A DNA stretch of 15,000 nucleotides from Eimeria necatrix. Taxonomy: Eukaryota > Apicomplexa > Conoidasida > Eucoccidiorida > Eimeriidae. The stretch lies in contig NW_013654575.1 of NCBI RefSeq assembly GCF_000499385.1, positions 1 to 15,000 on the forward strand. The letters run 5' to 3'. The first letter of the stretch is position 1. Every line of letters begins with the position of its first letter. The notes below the pieces were generated by a model. That model worked only from the letters and a program-made list of their open reading frames with translations. It was not told where the DNA came from and did not search any database. This document shows positions 1-8,965 of this stretch, one piece after another. The position numbers and the translations under genes are program-made.

Positions 1-31
1 TATGTACACCTGAGAATATCTGTTTTTGCAG

Positions 32-549
32 ATTAATAGCGGAGTATTTGTGCAGCAACTACGGCCCTCATTCTGGAGTGAAGTTCGTTTTGGCGGCTCG
101 AAGTTCAGCAAAGCTTTTGGACTTCAAAAAAGAACTTCTCCGCAAATTCGACTTCGAAGAAAAAGACATTTCGACGCAAGTGGCGGATGTGGAGGACTAT
201 GCTTCGCTTCTCGGCCTCGCCCGCAGGTCCCAAACCCTAAACCCTAAACCCTAAACCCTAAACCCTAAACCGCCGGCCCAGACCCTCCCGCGCCCCGCCA
301 AACCCCACGCCTGCAGCAGCAGCAGCAGCAGCAGCAGTGCAGCCTGCACGCGCGGGCTGCGCTTGGCGCTTAGGGTTTGGGGGCTGGGGTTTGGGGTTTG
401 GGGTTTAGGGTTTAGGGTTTAGGGTTTAGGGTTTGCGCTGCAGGTGCCGCGTGCTCATCACCACTGTGGGGCCCTACATGCTCTACGGAGAGCCCGTGGC
501 CAGGGCCTGCGTGGAGGCGCGGACGCACTACTGCGACTTGACTGCAGGT

Positions 550-596
<47 letters not shown>

Positions 597-751
597 CAGC
601 AGCAGCAGCAGCAGCAGCAGGCTGCGTGCTGCTGCGTGCTGCCGTGTCAGTTCGCGGGTGTCCGCGCGCGCGTGCCGCCCCAGTGCGTGCGGCAGCAGCA
701 GCAGCAGCAGCAGCAGCTGCTGCTGCTGCTGCCCGCAGCGCCACCCACCGC

Positions 752-784
<33 letters not shown>

Positions 785-956
785 AGAGATGCCGTTTGTG
801 GCGATGCTGCATGCGCGGCACGGCCTCGCAGCAAAAGAGAGGGGAGTGAAGTTAATTTCTTTTTGCGGCTTCGACAGCATTCCCAGCGACTTGTGTGTCT
901 TCATGATTCAAAACAAAGCCATTGAACTCACTGGCAAACCCTGCAAAGAGGTGCGC

Positions 957-1020
<64 letters not shown>

Positions 1021-1123
1021 GGCTGCTGCTGGGGGTGCTGCGGCTGCTGGGGGCTCGGATCTGCTGCTGCGGGGCGGCGCGGGGACGCGGGGATGCGCGC
1101 GCGCCCTTTGCTGCTGAGCCCTT

Positions 1124-1189
<66 letters not shown>

Positions 1190-1532
1190 TGTGTGTGTGC
1201 TGAAGCACCTGCAGCGCGCAACCCCTTGAGTCCCGTTGCTCTTCTCCCTACCCTCTCCTCCCCCTAAACCCTAAACCCCAAACCCTAGACCCCAAACCCT
1301 AAACCCCAAACCCTAAACCCTAAACCCTAAACCCTAAACCCTAAACCCTTGTGCGCAGGTGAAGCTGGCGGTGCGGAGCATTCGGGGCGGGGTTTCTGGA
1401 GCCACAATAGAGTCTGCGTTGAATGTGATGGGCCACAGCAGCATGTCAAACCCTTACTATTTGCTGCAGCATGCAGCAGACAACTCCCAAACCCTCGGCC
1501 AGCAGCTGCCCGTTCAGCCCAGGGTGTAAGCC

Positions 1533-1581
<49 letters not shown>

Positions 1582-1655
1582 GGCTGGGGCTGGGGCTGCT
1601 GCTGGGGCTGGGGCCGTCGCTGGGGCTGTCGCCGTTGTGGTGGTAGCTGCTGCTG

Positions 1656-1688
<33 letters not shown>

Positions 1689-1820
1689 GGCTGCTGCTGC
1701 TGATGTGGCTGTGGCTGCGGCCATTGGGGAGGTTGGGTGGGGCTGGGAGGGTGCTGCTGCTGTTGGCTTTGCTGCCACCTGCGGGCGTTTGCTGCAGCTG
1801 TGCTGCTACTGCTGCTGCTG

Positions 1821-1860
<40 letters not shown>

Positions 1861-1955
1861 CAGCTGCGCGCTGCACTACGACCAAGACTTCGGCTATTCA
1901 ACTTTCTTCGTGATGTCGAGAGTCAACGAAAACGTTGTGCGGTGAGGCCTCAAGT

Positions 1956-1993
<38 letters not shown>

Positions 1994-2173
1994 TGCTGCT
2001 GCTGCTGCTGCTGCTGCTGGGTTAGGGGCCGTGGGGAGGTGCAGCAGCCGAAGCAGCAGCAGGGCCAGCAAAGCCCGCAGCACTAAACTAAATGGAAGGA
2101 AGCTAAATCTGCTGCTCTGCTAAACCCTAAACCCCAAACCCTAAACCCTAGTCCCTAAAAGCCACTGCCACAC

Positions 2174-2208
<35 letters not shown>

Positions 2209-2337
2209 CTGAGGCGCCCGTGCAGCAGAGCACGTGCCCGCGCAGCAGCAAGAGCTAGCCAGCAGCAAACTGGTGAACGCGTGTGTGTTGCGTTGCTGCT
2301 GCCGCCGTTCCGCCGCCGCCGCTGCTGCTGCTGCCGC

Positions 2338-2385
<48 letters not shown>

Positions 2386-2928
2386 AGGTGGACGAACGCG
2401 CTGCTGGGTTACCGGTACGGGCCCTCGTTTGTGTACTACGAAATGCTGGCGTGCAGCTTCAACTTGTTGACTGCTGCAGTGGTGCTGGTGTGTACGTACA
2501 CCTCGCTGCTGGCTGTGGGGTGTCCAGTGAGCCGGCTGCTGCTGCGGCTGCTGCGGCTGCTGCCTGCTGCTGGGGAGGGCCCGAGTGTACGTACACTGCG
2601 CAGCGGCTGCTTCCGCATGGAGGCTGTGGGGCGCTGCAGCGCCGGCACTCTTCGTGCTGCAGTTGGCAGCAGCTGGGGAGATCCTGGCTATTCCGAAACA
2701 GCAAAAATGATTGCAGAAACAGCTCTTGCTGTTGCTCTCGAGCTCAGCTGCTGCAGCAAACTCACGGGCACTCTCTCTCCTGCTGCTGCTGCTGGCGAGC
2801 CCCTCATTCGCCGCCTCAGGGCCAAGGGGCTGCAGGTCGAAGTCAACCTCGAGCCCGCAGCAGCAGCAGCAGCAGCGCAGCAGCAGCAGCAGCAGCAGGA
2901 GGTCCGCCCCGCCACCAGGAAGCTCTGA
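32..2928 (+). CDS. Saccharopine dehydrogenase-like oxidoreductase, 3' six exons (5' partial)
   Basis: Inferred exons are 32-226, 444-547, 787-950, 1359-1525, 1864-1941 and 2388-2928 (TGA). All junctions are GT/AG and every phase fits, giving 415 residues. Seen in order: LIAEYLCSNYGP and KFVLAARS, VLITTVGPYMLYGEPVARAC, then FCGFDSIPSDL, DQDFGYSTFFVMSRVNENVV, GDPGYSETAKMIAETALA, and a C-terminal PLIRRLRAKGLQVEV. These align in order with animal SCCPDH: VGPYRFYGEPV, GFDSIPADL, the C-terminal hydrophobic stretch and the final LIDRLNKHGIEFSV-like helix. The glycine-rich Rossmann motif that should precede residue 1 is missing because the first exon lies left of the window. The family is a putative NAD(P)-binding oxidoreductase whose substrate is not settled; similarity to lysine-pathway saccharopine dehydrogenase does not prove that reaction. 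The only long homopolymers in the exons are Ala and Gln runs just before the stop. Family assignment is firm; exact exon edges are inferred. Confidence 0.85.
227..443 (+). repeat. Intron with inverted telomere-like arms
   Basis: This intron of the SCCPDH-like gene lies between GCAG|GTCCC and GCTGCAG|G. It joins phase 2 to phase 1 to restore an Arg codon. AAACCCT copies occupy 232-270, immediately after the donor. A GC-rich spacer with a short CAG run follows. Degenerate then perfect TTTAGGG copies occupy about 370-434, just before the acceptor. The two arrays are reverse complements, so the transcript could pair its intron ends. Confidence 0.85.
548..786 (+). repeat. Intron made largely of CAG then CTG repeats
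   Basis: The donor is ACTGCAG|GTCAGCAG and the acceptor CTGCTGCAG|AG. Splicing makes a Glu codon that continues the conserved CDLTAE-MPF segment. CAG tracts (about 550-619 and 693-718) face a CTG tract (about 719-784), so the intron is largely self-complementary. Open frames through it are repeat artefacts. Confidence 0.8.
951..1358 (+). repeat. Intron with CTG/CAG hairpin arms and an AAACCCT array
   Basis: This is a phase 0 intron, GAG|GTGCGC to GCGCAG|GTG. A CTG tract (about 961-1020) and a CAG tract (about 1125-1187) form a long potential stem around a GC-rich middle. AAACCCT and AAACCCC-variant copies run from 1263 to 1349 and end nine bases before the acceptor AG. Confidence 0.8.
1526..1863 (+). 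repeat. CTG-rich intron with a G-run cluster
   Basis: The donor GGGT|GTAAGC is the best consensus donor in this gene. The acceptor is TTTCAG|C, and the phases (2 plus 1) agree. The interior is CTG triplets plus five GGGG runs spaced by CT or CTGCTGCT at 1580-1613, a possible quadruplex former on the coding strand. Confidence 0.75.
1942..2387 (+). repeat. Intron with a CAG/CTG palindrome and AAACCCT copies
   Basis: The donor is GCG|GTGAGG and the acceptor CTGCTGCAG|G; the junction rebuilds Arg in NENVVR-WTNALL. A CAG run passes directly into a CTG run at 1959-2019 with no spacer, so it is a near-perfect palindrome. AAACCCT-type copies lie at 2121-2160 and more CTG at 2176-2207 and 2334-2386. 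Confidence 0.8.
2490..2501. repeat. GTGTACGTACAC-type palindrome
   Basis: A 12-bp perfect palindrome inside the last exon of the SCCPDH-like gene, encoding part of VLVCTYTSLL. Other perfect copies are at 2585-2596 (same exon), 3298-3309 and 7233-7244, with one variant at 11229-11240 (GTGTACATACAC). Confidence 0.9.
2585..2596. repeat. GTGTACGTACAC-type palindrome
   Basis: Second exonic copy, 95 bp after the first and read in a different codon phase (PSVRTLR). The element is therefore not a conserved peptide motif. Confidence 0.9.
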
Positions 2929-3000
2929 CACCGCGCGCGACACTGCAGCTGCTGCTGCCAGCTGCGTCGCAGGCTGCTGCAGCACAGCTGCCAGCGAGAC

Positions 3001-3035
<35 letters not shown>

Positions 3036-3297
3036 GGCAGCAGCAGCAGCAGCAGCAGCAAACACGCCGGCTGCAGCACCAGCCGCAGCAGCAGCGTGTT
3101 GCTGGAGAAGGAAGAACGGCCGCTGCTGCTGCAGCAGAAGAGCAAGTAGCTAGCTAGACAACAGAAGCAGCTTGCCACTAGAGAAAGGCTGCTGCTGCTG
3201 CTGCAGCAGCTCGCCACGAGAGAATAGCTGCTGCTGCAGTTCAGAAACGCTGCAGCAGCAGCAGCAGCTGGCGCGGCCGGCCCCACACCTCTTTCAG

Positions 3298-3309
3298 GTG
3301 TACGTACAC
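3298..3309. repeat. GTGTACGTACAC-type palindrome
   Basis: Intergenic copy about 370 bp after the SCCPDH-like stop. The immediate flanks extend it to the 14-bp palindrome GGTGTACGTACACC. Confidence 0.9.
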
Positions 3310-3366
3310 CGCAGCGCACTGAAACACCGAAACTGATTCGTCTTCAAAACTTATCCGAAGCCTTTT

Positions 3367-3430
3367 CTGCTGCTGCTGCTCTCGGCTTGCTGCTGCTGCT
3401 GCTCGGCTTGCTGCTGCTGCTGCTCGGCTA
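3367..3430. repeat. 21-bp tandem repeat, three copies
   Basis: Three adjoining copies of a unit of about 21 bp, five CTG triplets followed by CTCGGCTT or CTCGGCTA. The first copy carries a small change (CTCTCGG). On the minus strand this reads as repeated AEQQQQQ, but no gene there is supported. Confidence 0.8.
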
Positions 3431-3740
3431 GTTGAAGACAGCAGCAGCTGCAGGTGTAGACCGAATATGCAAAAATTACATTAGTCGTTGTTGTACTGTC
3501 AGCAGCAACTGCTGCTGCTGCAGCAGCAGCAACAGTCCTGCAAGCTCTGCAGCAGCGCAGCAACAGCTGCTGCTGCAGCGGCGGTCGATGCTGCGTCAGC
3601 AGCGCAGCAGCAGTTGCTGCTGTAGCAGCGGCTGCTGCTGCATCAGCAGCACAGACCGCTGTTGCATTTCTGCAAGTGCTGCAGCAACGCCCCAGTAACT
3701 GTAACAGGTGGCGCTGCAGCAGCAACAGCAGCAGCTGCAA

Positions 3741-3815
3741 CAGCTGCAGCTGCTGCAGCTGCAGCTGCTGCAGCTGCAGCTGCTGCAGCTGCAGCTGCTG
3801 CAGCTGCAGCTGCTG
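3741..3815. repeat. Five perfect copies of a palindromic 15-bp unit
   Basis: The unit CAGCTGCAGCTGCTG is repeated five times without a mismatch at 3741-3755, 3756-3770, 3771-3785, 3786-3800 and 3801-3815, with diverged CAGCTG-rich flanks on both sides. Each unit contains the self-complementary CAGCTGCAGCTG. It lies just beyond the stop codon of the transporter-like gene and would fall in its 3' UTR. Confidence 0.9.
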
Positions 3816-3838
3816 TAGCAGCTGCTGCAGCAGCTGCC

Positions 3839-4287
3839 TCAGCAAACTAGAGGGTCCCTCGACTCCCTGTTCCCCAGCCTGCCTCTCCAGGCCGCGCGGG
3901 TAGCAGCAGCAGCTGCTGCAGCAGCTTCTGCAGCAGCAGCAGCAGCAGCAGCAAAAGGTCTGCAGCAAGACACGGTGCACTTGCGCAGGCAAGAGAATAT
4001 ATATGTGCCTGCTGCCATGAAGGCCAAACTCAGCAGCAGCAGCAGCAAACCGGAGCCCCACATGAGGGGCTGGCGTGGCTGATCGAGCAGCAGCAAGCGC
4101 CCTGCTGCTGCTGCTGCTGCTGCAGACGAGGCGTGCGCAGCAGGCGCAGCAGCAGCTGCTGGCAGCAGCTGCAGCGCACGCATCAGCAGCAGCAGCTCTA
4201 CAACAGCAACTGCAGCGAGCAGCAGCAGCACCACGCAGATGCCCCAGCGCGCCTCCACCGCTGCAGGCTGAAGCCAGCAAGGCCACA

Positions 4288-4325
<38 letters not shown>

Positions 4326-4941
4326 ATGGCATCACCTGCGGGGCTGCTGCAGGCTGCCTTCATGGCCTGCACCCACGTCTGGACAGCCTTAATTAGGATC
4401 TCTGCATGCAGCAGCAGCAGCAGCAGCAGCTGCCAGCAGCAGCAATAAGCAGTGGCAACGGGAAGAGCAGCAGCAACAGCAGCAGAAGCCGCAGCAGGGG
4501 CACCAACAGGCAGCAGCAGCAGCAGCAGCAATAAGCAGCCAGAGCTGCAGTAAGCGGCATCAGCAGCAGCAGCAGCAGCAGCAGCAAGCGGCGATGACAG
4601 CAGCAGCAGCAGGACAAAGAAACGACGGAGAAGCAAATGAACTAATAAGAAAAGGGTCTGTTTCCCAGCAGCAGCAGCAGCAGCAGCAGCAGCAAAATGG
4701 AGCAGCAACAAAAACGAAGCAACAGCAGGCGGCTCACGGTTTGTTGCAGCGCAGGCGCCCACAGCAGCCGGAACAGCAAAAACAAGAAATCCCACAGGCT
4801 GCTGCTGCTGCTGCTGCTGCTGCAGTTGCTGCTGCTGCTGCTGCAGTTGCTGCTGCTGCTCCAGCTCCTGCTGCTGCAGCAGACGACGCTCTGCCTGTAG
4901 GTAGGCTGGCGTGGGCGGATCTTGCACATCCACTGCCATCT

Positions 4942-4974
<33 letters not shown>

Positions 4975-5092
4975 TGTTGCTGCCGCTGCTGCTGCTGGTG
5001 CTGCTGCTGCTGCTACTGATGTATAGAGTTTGGAGCTCTAGTGGTGGCTCTGTGCTTTGAGGGGCTCCTGCCCGCCGGATTGCACTGGCAGC

Positions 5093-5133
<41 letters not shown>

Positions 5134-5806
5134 CCTGCGGCTGCCGCAGCTGCAGCAGCAGCTGCTCCACAGAAAGGTAATGGCCTGGCTGGGGGCCCCC
5201 CAAGGCTTCTAGAGCAAGAGCAGGCACTGCCAGAAAGCCTCCTAAATAAATACCCTAAACCCTAAACCCTAAACCCTAAACCCTAAACCCTAAACCCTAA
5301 ACCCTAAACCCTAGATCTTGAGTGCTGCCGCGGCCCTGTGGCTCTCGCTGGCGCCGCTGCTGGAAGTCTAGCGCTCGGGCCGTGGCCCCTAGGGTTTAGG
5401 GTTTAGGGTTTAGGGTTTAGGGTTTAGGGTTTGGACCTGCAGCGTGGAGGGTGGGGACAGTCTCGCTGAGCATGCTTCTGGACAGCAGCAGCAGCAGCAG
5501 CAGCTGCAGCGCGCCAAAACCCGAAACACTTGCAGGCAAAAGAGCAGCACCAGAAATGGAAAAGAGGGGGCAAAAGAGAGACACCAGCAGCAGCGCTGCT
5601 GCCTTTTGCATGCTGCAGCAGCTGCAGCGGCACGGCGCTGCTGCTGCTGCTGCTGCTGCTGCAGCAGGAGCAGCAGCAGCAGCAGAGCCCGCAGCAGCAG
5701 AGCCGCGCGGAGAAAGGAACGGCGACGAAGGCAGCGCCCGCTGTGATCCTGCTGCTGCAGGTCCTGCTGCTGCTGCTGCTGGCTCTGCTGCTGCTGCGGC
5801 AGGTGC

Positions 5807-5854
<48 letters not shown>

Positions 5855-5955
5855 CTTGCGAGGCATGAGTGTCTTCCGCAGCATCACTTGGCCCACTGCG
5901 GAGCAGCAGGCGCCGCAGCAGCTGAGGCAGACGCCCAGCAGCAGCGAGCCCCCCA

Positions 5956-5956
<1 letters not shown>
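3839..5956 (-). CDS. NIPA-like / drug-metabolite transporter-type membrane protein
   Basis: Proposed exons are 5956-5437 and 5241-3839 (TGA). The single intron (G plus GA makes Gly) leaves an integral frame of 640 residues. The ATG at 5956 opens MGGSLLLGVCLSCC, a first membrane helix, followed by a long Ala-rich insert. Next come LFSISGAALLPASVSGFGAL and SETVPTLHAAG-GFLAVPALAL, then HYLSVEQLLLQLRQPQ. This order resembles NIPA proteins (APATLVTPLGALSVL, LNERLNLHGKIG, then an acidic loop). Later islands are ILIKAVQTWVQAM, ARWGICVVLLLLAAVAVVE-LLLLMRALQLL (compare QINYLNRALDI) and WGSGLLLLLLSLAFMAAGTY. NIPA proteins are membrane proteins linked to magnesium transport; substrate here is unknown. 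Between islands the frame is Ser, Gln, Ala or Leu runs. Some may be unrecognised introns, for example at CAG|GTG near 5134 and CCGCAG|GTGATG near 4340. It could also be another DMT protein or a decaying gene. Confidence 0.5.
5242..5436 (-). repeat. Intron with inverted telomere-like arms (minus-strand gene)
   Basis: On the coding (minus) strand the donor is GCAG|GTCC followed at once by AAACCCT copies (plus-strand 5389-5432). A GC-rich spacer of about 75 bp containing AGATCT follows, then TTTAGGG copies (plus-strand 5253-5313) and the acceptor TATTTATTTAG|GA. Phases agree. The layout matches the intron at 227-443 of the unrelated plus-strand gene, donor context included. Confidence 0.75.
5811..5852. 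repeat. CTG tract inside the transporter-like exon
   Basis: About fourteen CTG triplets on the plus strand are read on the minus strand as a poly-Ala run right after the first membrane helix (MPRKG then Ala). No GT donor is evident between this tract and the next conserved block, so it is most likely translated. Confidence 0.7.
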
Positions 5957-5989
<33 letters not shown>

Positions 5990-6601
5990 AGGTGCTGCTG
6001 CTGCTCCTGTTAAGCTGTTGTTGGTGCCTCAGCTGCGCGAGCCGCCGCTGCTGTTGCCGCTGCTGTTGCTGCTGCTGTTAACGATGCTGCTGCTGCTGCT
6101 GCTGCTTACGATGCTGCTGCTGCTGCGGCGGCCGCTGGCTTGCTGCCTTGTAGCTGGAAACACACCCCACGCTGCTGCAGCTCACGTGTCCTGCAGCAGC
6201 AGCAGCAGCAGTGGCAGCAGCAGCAGCTGCTGCTGCTGCAGGAAGGAAATGTCCTAGAAGCCTTGTGTCTTGAAGAAATTTATAGCAATACTACTGCTAC
6301 TGCTGCGCTCAGAGTTGACTGAGGCCTTGCCTGGCAGCAGCAGCAGCAGCAGGAGCTGCAGCAGCAGCAGCAGCAGCACTTCGGCTTCTTGGCTGTGCCG
6401 CTCTTGCTGCTCGCTCCCTTCACTGAAGTTTAGTAGGCAATGAGTTTATATTTCAGTTAATTGTCATTGAGCCCATCAAGAAGAGCAGCAGCAGCAGCAG
6501 CAGCAGCTGTTGCTGCTGCTGCTGCAGCAGCTGCAGGACAGACCAGACCAGACCACAGCAGGCAGCAGGCGCCGCCGCCTGACTTGCTGCTGCTTGTCTT
6601 C

Positions 6602-6655
6602 TTTTTGAGTCAATTTGAATAAAATTAATTAAATTAAATTATTTAATTATCCCCA
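6602..6655. other. AT-rich island
   Basis: About 55 bp of A and T built from overlapping AATTAAATT-like words, sharply different from the GC-rich surroundings. It lies about 650 bp upstream of the transporter-like start on the minus strand. A promoter or UTR role is possible but not shown. Confidence 0.6.
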
Positions 6656-6695
6656 GAAAGTCTTTTGCTGCTGAAGAACTCTCCCCAGCCACACC

Positions 6696-6731
<36 letters not shown>

Positions 6732-6808
6732 GCGCAGTGTCAACAAATAGAAGTAGACCGTTCGTCTGCTCGCCCTTTCCAGAGCCAGTAGCAGCAGAAC
6801 AAGCAGCA

Positions 6809-6871
6809 GCAGTAGCACACGCTGCAGCAGCAGTAGCACACGCTGCAGCAGCAGTAGCACACGCTGCAGCA
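6809..6871. repeat. 21-bp tandem repeat, three perfect copies
   Basis: The unit GCAGTAGCACACGCTGCAGCA (21 bp) occurs three times head to tail at 6809-6829, 6830-6850 and 6851-6871. It is followed by several hundred bases of diverged relatives (GCAGCAGTACATGCAGCAG, GCAGCAGAAGTAGCAG), which suggests an older, decaying array. Confidence 0.9.
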
Positions 6872-7232
6872 GCAGCACAAGAAGCACATGCAGCAGCAGC
6901 AGTACATGCAGCAGCGGCAGCAACAGCACAGGTAGCAGCGGCAGCAGCAGAAGCAGCAGAAGTAGCAGCAGCAGCATCAGCACGAGTAGCAGCAGCAGCA
7001 GAAGTAGCAGCAGGAGAAGTAGCAGCAGCAGGAGAAGTAGCTGCAGCAGCAGTAGCAGCAGCACAAGCAGCAGCAGCAGCAGCAGTAGCAGCAGCACAAG
7101 CAGCAGCAGCAGGTGCAGCACAAGCAGCAGCAGCAGCAGCAGCACAAGCAGCAGCAGCAGCAGCAGCGCCATGAAAAATTTGGCAAAAGGGTTTGTCCCC
7201 GTCTCCCTTTTGGGAGTCAAAGGGCCACTGGG

Positions 7233-7244
7233 GTGTACGTACAC
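7233..7244. repeat. GTGTACGTACAC-type palindrome
   Basis: Intergenic copy between the minus-strand genes, with flanks extending it to a palindrome of GGGGTGTACGTACACCCC type. Confidence 0.9.
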
Positions 7245-7608
7245 CCCAACGCACCCAAACTTGCTGGCAGCAAATCTGCCTCGGCCAAATACTCTAAATG
7301 CAGCAGCAGCAGCAAATCTAAAGCCACATGCTGCTGCTGCAGCAGCAGCAGCAACAGATCTAAAGTCACATGCTGCAACAGCAGCAGCAGCAGATGCAGC
7401 AGCAAAAGCGGCTGCCGCCGCTGCAGCTGCTGTTTCTGCTGCTGCAGCTGCTGCTGCTGCCGCTGCTGCCCCTGCTGCTGCAGCAGCTGCTGCTGCAGCA
7501 GCTGCTGCTGCAGCAGCTGCTGCTGCTGCTGAGTTCGTTGCTGGCTCACGGCTGTTGCTGCTGCAGCATCTGCAGCAGCAAGACTCGGCGGCGAGCAGAA
7601 GGGCACTG

Positions 7609-7647
7609 GCTAGCTGTGGGTAGCTACACTGGCTAGCCACAGCTAGC
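7609..7647. repeat. Inverted repeat able to form a hairpin
   Basis: The left arm GCTAGCTGTGG (7609-7619) and right arm CCACAGCTAGC (7637-7647) are perfect reverse complements around a 17-base loop. It sits about 130 bp past the symporter stop codon, so it would lie in that gene's 3' UTR or just beyond. No U-tract follows and bacterial-style termination does not apply. Confidence 0.75.
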
Positions 7648-7675
7648 TGCAGCTGCTGCTGCGGAGACGCCGCAG

Positions 7676-7710
<35 letters not shown>

Positions 7711-7775
7711 CTGTACCTGCGGTTCTGCAAATCGGTCTCCCGCAGCACCGGCGGTCGACCTTCTTGCTGCTGCTG

Positions 7776-7779
7776 CTAG

Positions 7780-7825
<46 letters not shown>

Positions 7826-7879
7826 CATTTTCTGGTTCGGAGTGTATGTCGAGCTTAACGTCGGGCGCCGTTGGGGCGC

Positions 7880-7910
<31 letters not shown>

Positions 7911-7922
7911 GCCGCGCCCGGG

Positions 7923-7967
<45 letters not shown>

Positions 7968-8347
7968 GGCAGGGAAGGCCCAAGACCAGGCGAGGGTGGC
8001 AGCAGCAGCAGCAAGGGGAACAGCAGCAAAAGTAGCAGCAGTTGCTGCATGCGAAACCCCCCAAGGCACAACAAACCAAAGATAAGCAGCAGCAAAAGAG
8101 CGCATGCAAAGGAGGCCGCAGAGGGGCACTGTCAGTACACCGCAGAGCATGCCTGCTGCTGCTGCTGCTGCTGTTGTGCTGCTGCGCAGCCCCAGCAGCA
8201 GCGGCGGCAGCACTGCAGCAGACACAAAGTTCGAAACTAAAAACAAAATAACTAAATTATCACTCCAGCTAATGGCCAGCAGCAAACAAGGCAGCTGCAG
8301 CAGCAAAAAGCCCCAGAAGCGGTACGCCCGCAGCGCCTTCTCCCCCC

Positions 8348-8404
<57 letters not shown>

Positions 8405-8931
8405 GGGGCATGTGCCGGCCCAGGATGTCTGCTGCAATGATCCACGGCAAAGCGTTTTGTGCTGCGTCGGCGGAGCTGAGGGCCAGCAGCGCAGCAGCAG
8501 CAAACACGCAGGAGGACAGCAGCAAGTTGCTGCTGCTGCTGCTGCTGAAGAGCGAGAAGAGGGGCGCCCTCCCGACAGCCGCTGCTGCTGCTGCTGCCGC
8601 TTCTGCTGCTGCTGCTGCTTCCGCAGCAGAGCCCGCTGCTGCTGCTGCTGCTGCCGTCTGCCGGTCGAAGGCTGCAGCAGCCACCACGCCCGTGAAGCCC
8701 ACGAACAGCAGCACCGGAGCCACTGCAGCAGCAGCAGCAGCAACAGCTTGCTGCAGCTGCTGCTGCGTCTTGGCCCGCCCAGCCCGAGCCCAAACTGCCT
8801 GGTCTATTATATAAGCTGGAGGATAAGACAGCAGCATAACAAGTCCTGCAACAAGTCCGTCTTTGCTGCAGCGCAGCAGCGGCTGCAGCGTGCCTGCTGC
8901 TGCTGCTGCTGCTGCAGCGCGCGCCGCGTAC

Positions 8932-8965
<34 letters not shown>

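Larger units (their letters stand above)
2929..3838. other. Spacer between convergent 3' ends
   Basis: No gene is supported here. The interval lies between the stop of the SCCPDH-like gene (+) and the stop of the transporter-like gene (-). It holds CAG/CTG tracts, TAGCTAGCTAG at 3147-3157, a diverged direct repeat (GCCACTAGAGAA at about 3174, GCCACGAGAGAA at about 3212), one GTGTACGTACAC palindrome and two tandem arrays listed separately. It should contain both 3' UTRs; no convincing poly(A) signal was found. Confidence 0.6.
5957..7775. other. Spacer between the two minus-strand genes
   Basis: No gene is supported here. The interval should hold the promoter and 5' UTR of the transporter-like gene and the 3' UTR of the symporter gene. 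It contains CTG tracts next to the transporter start (about 5959-5990), AT-rich stretches near 6425-6475 and 6602-6655, and a long degenerate CAG field (about 6786-7170). It also has one GTGTACGTACAC palindrome, a hairpin-capable inverted repeat and a CTG tract at 7678-7709. Long frames such as the Ala-rich ones at 6665-7174 and 7171-7623 show no family residues. Confidence 0.6.

Noticed and set aside
232..434. Chromosome end or telomere
   Set aside because: The arrays are short, occur in both orientations, and sit inside genes with coding sequence on both sides, so they are interstitial.
433..1229. Long open frames in all registers over 433-1229 (Ala, Cys, Gln or Leu runs)
   Set aside because: CAG/CTG repeats have no stop codons in any frame. 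Only the segments matching SCCPDH with agreeing splice phases were kept; the rest is intron.
3351..4286. Minus-strand frame with repeated QLQLQ and AEQQQQQ
   Set aside because: It is the translation of tandem arrays (15-bp and 21-bp units) and overlaps the transporter-like frame in another register.
6665..7623. Ala-rich and Cys/Ser-rich frames on both strands over the 6.7-7.6 kb field
   Set aside because: No family-like residues; composition is explained by degenerate 21-bp and triplet repeats.
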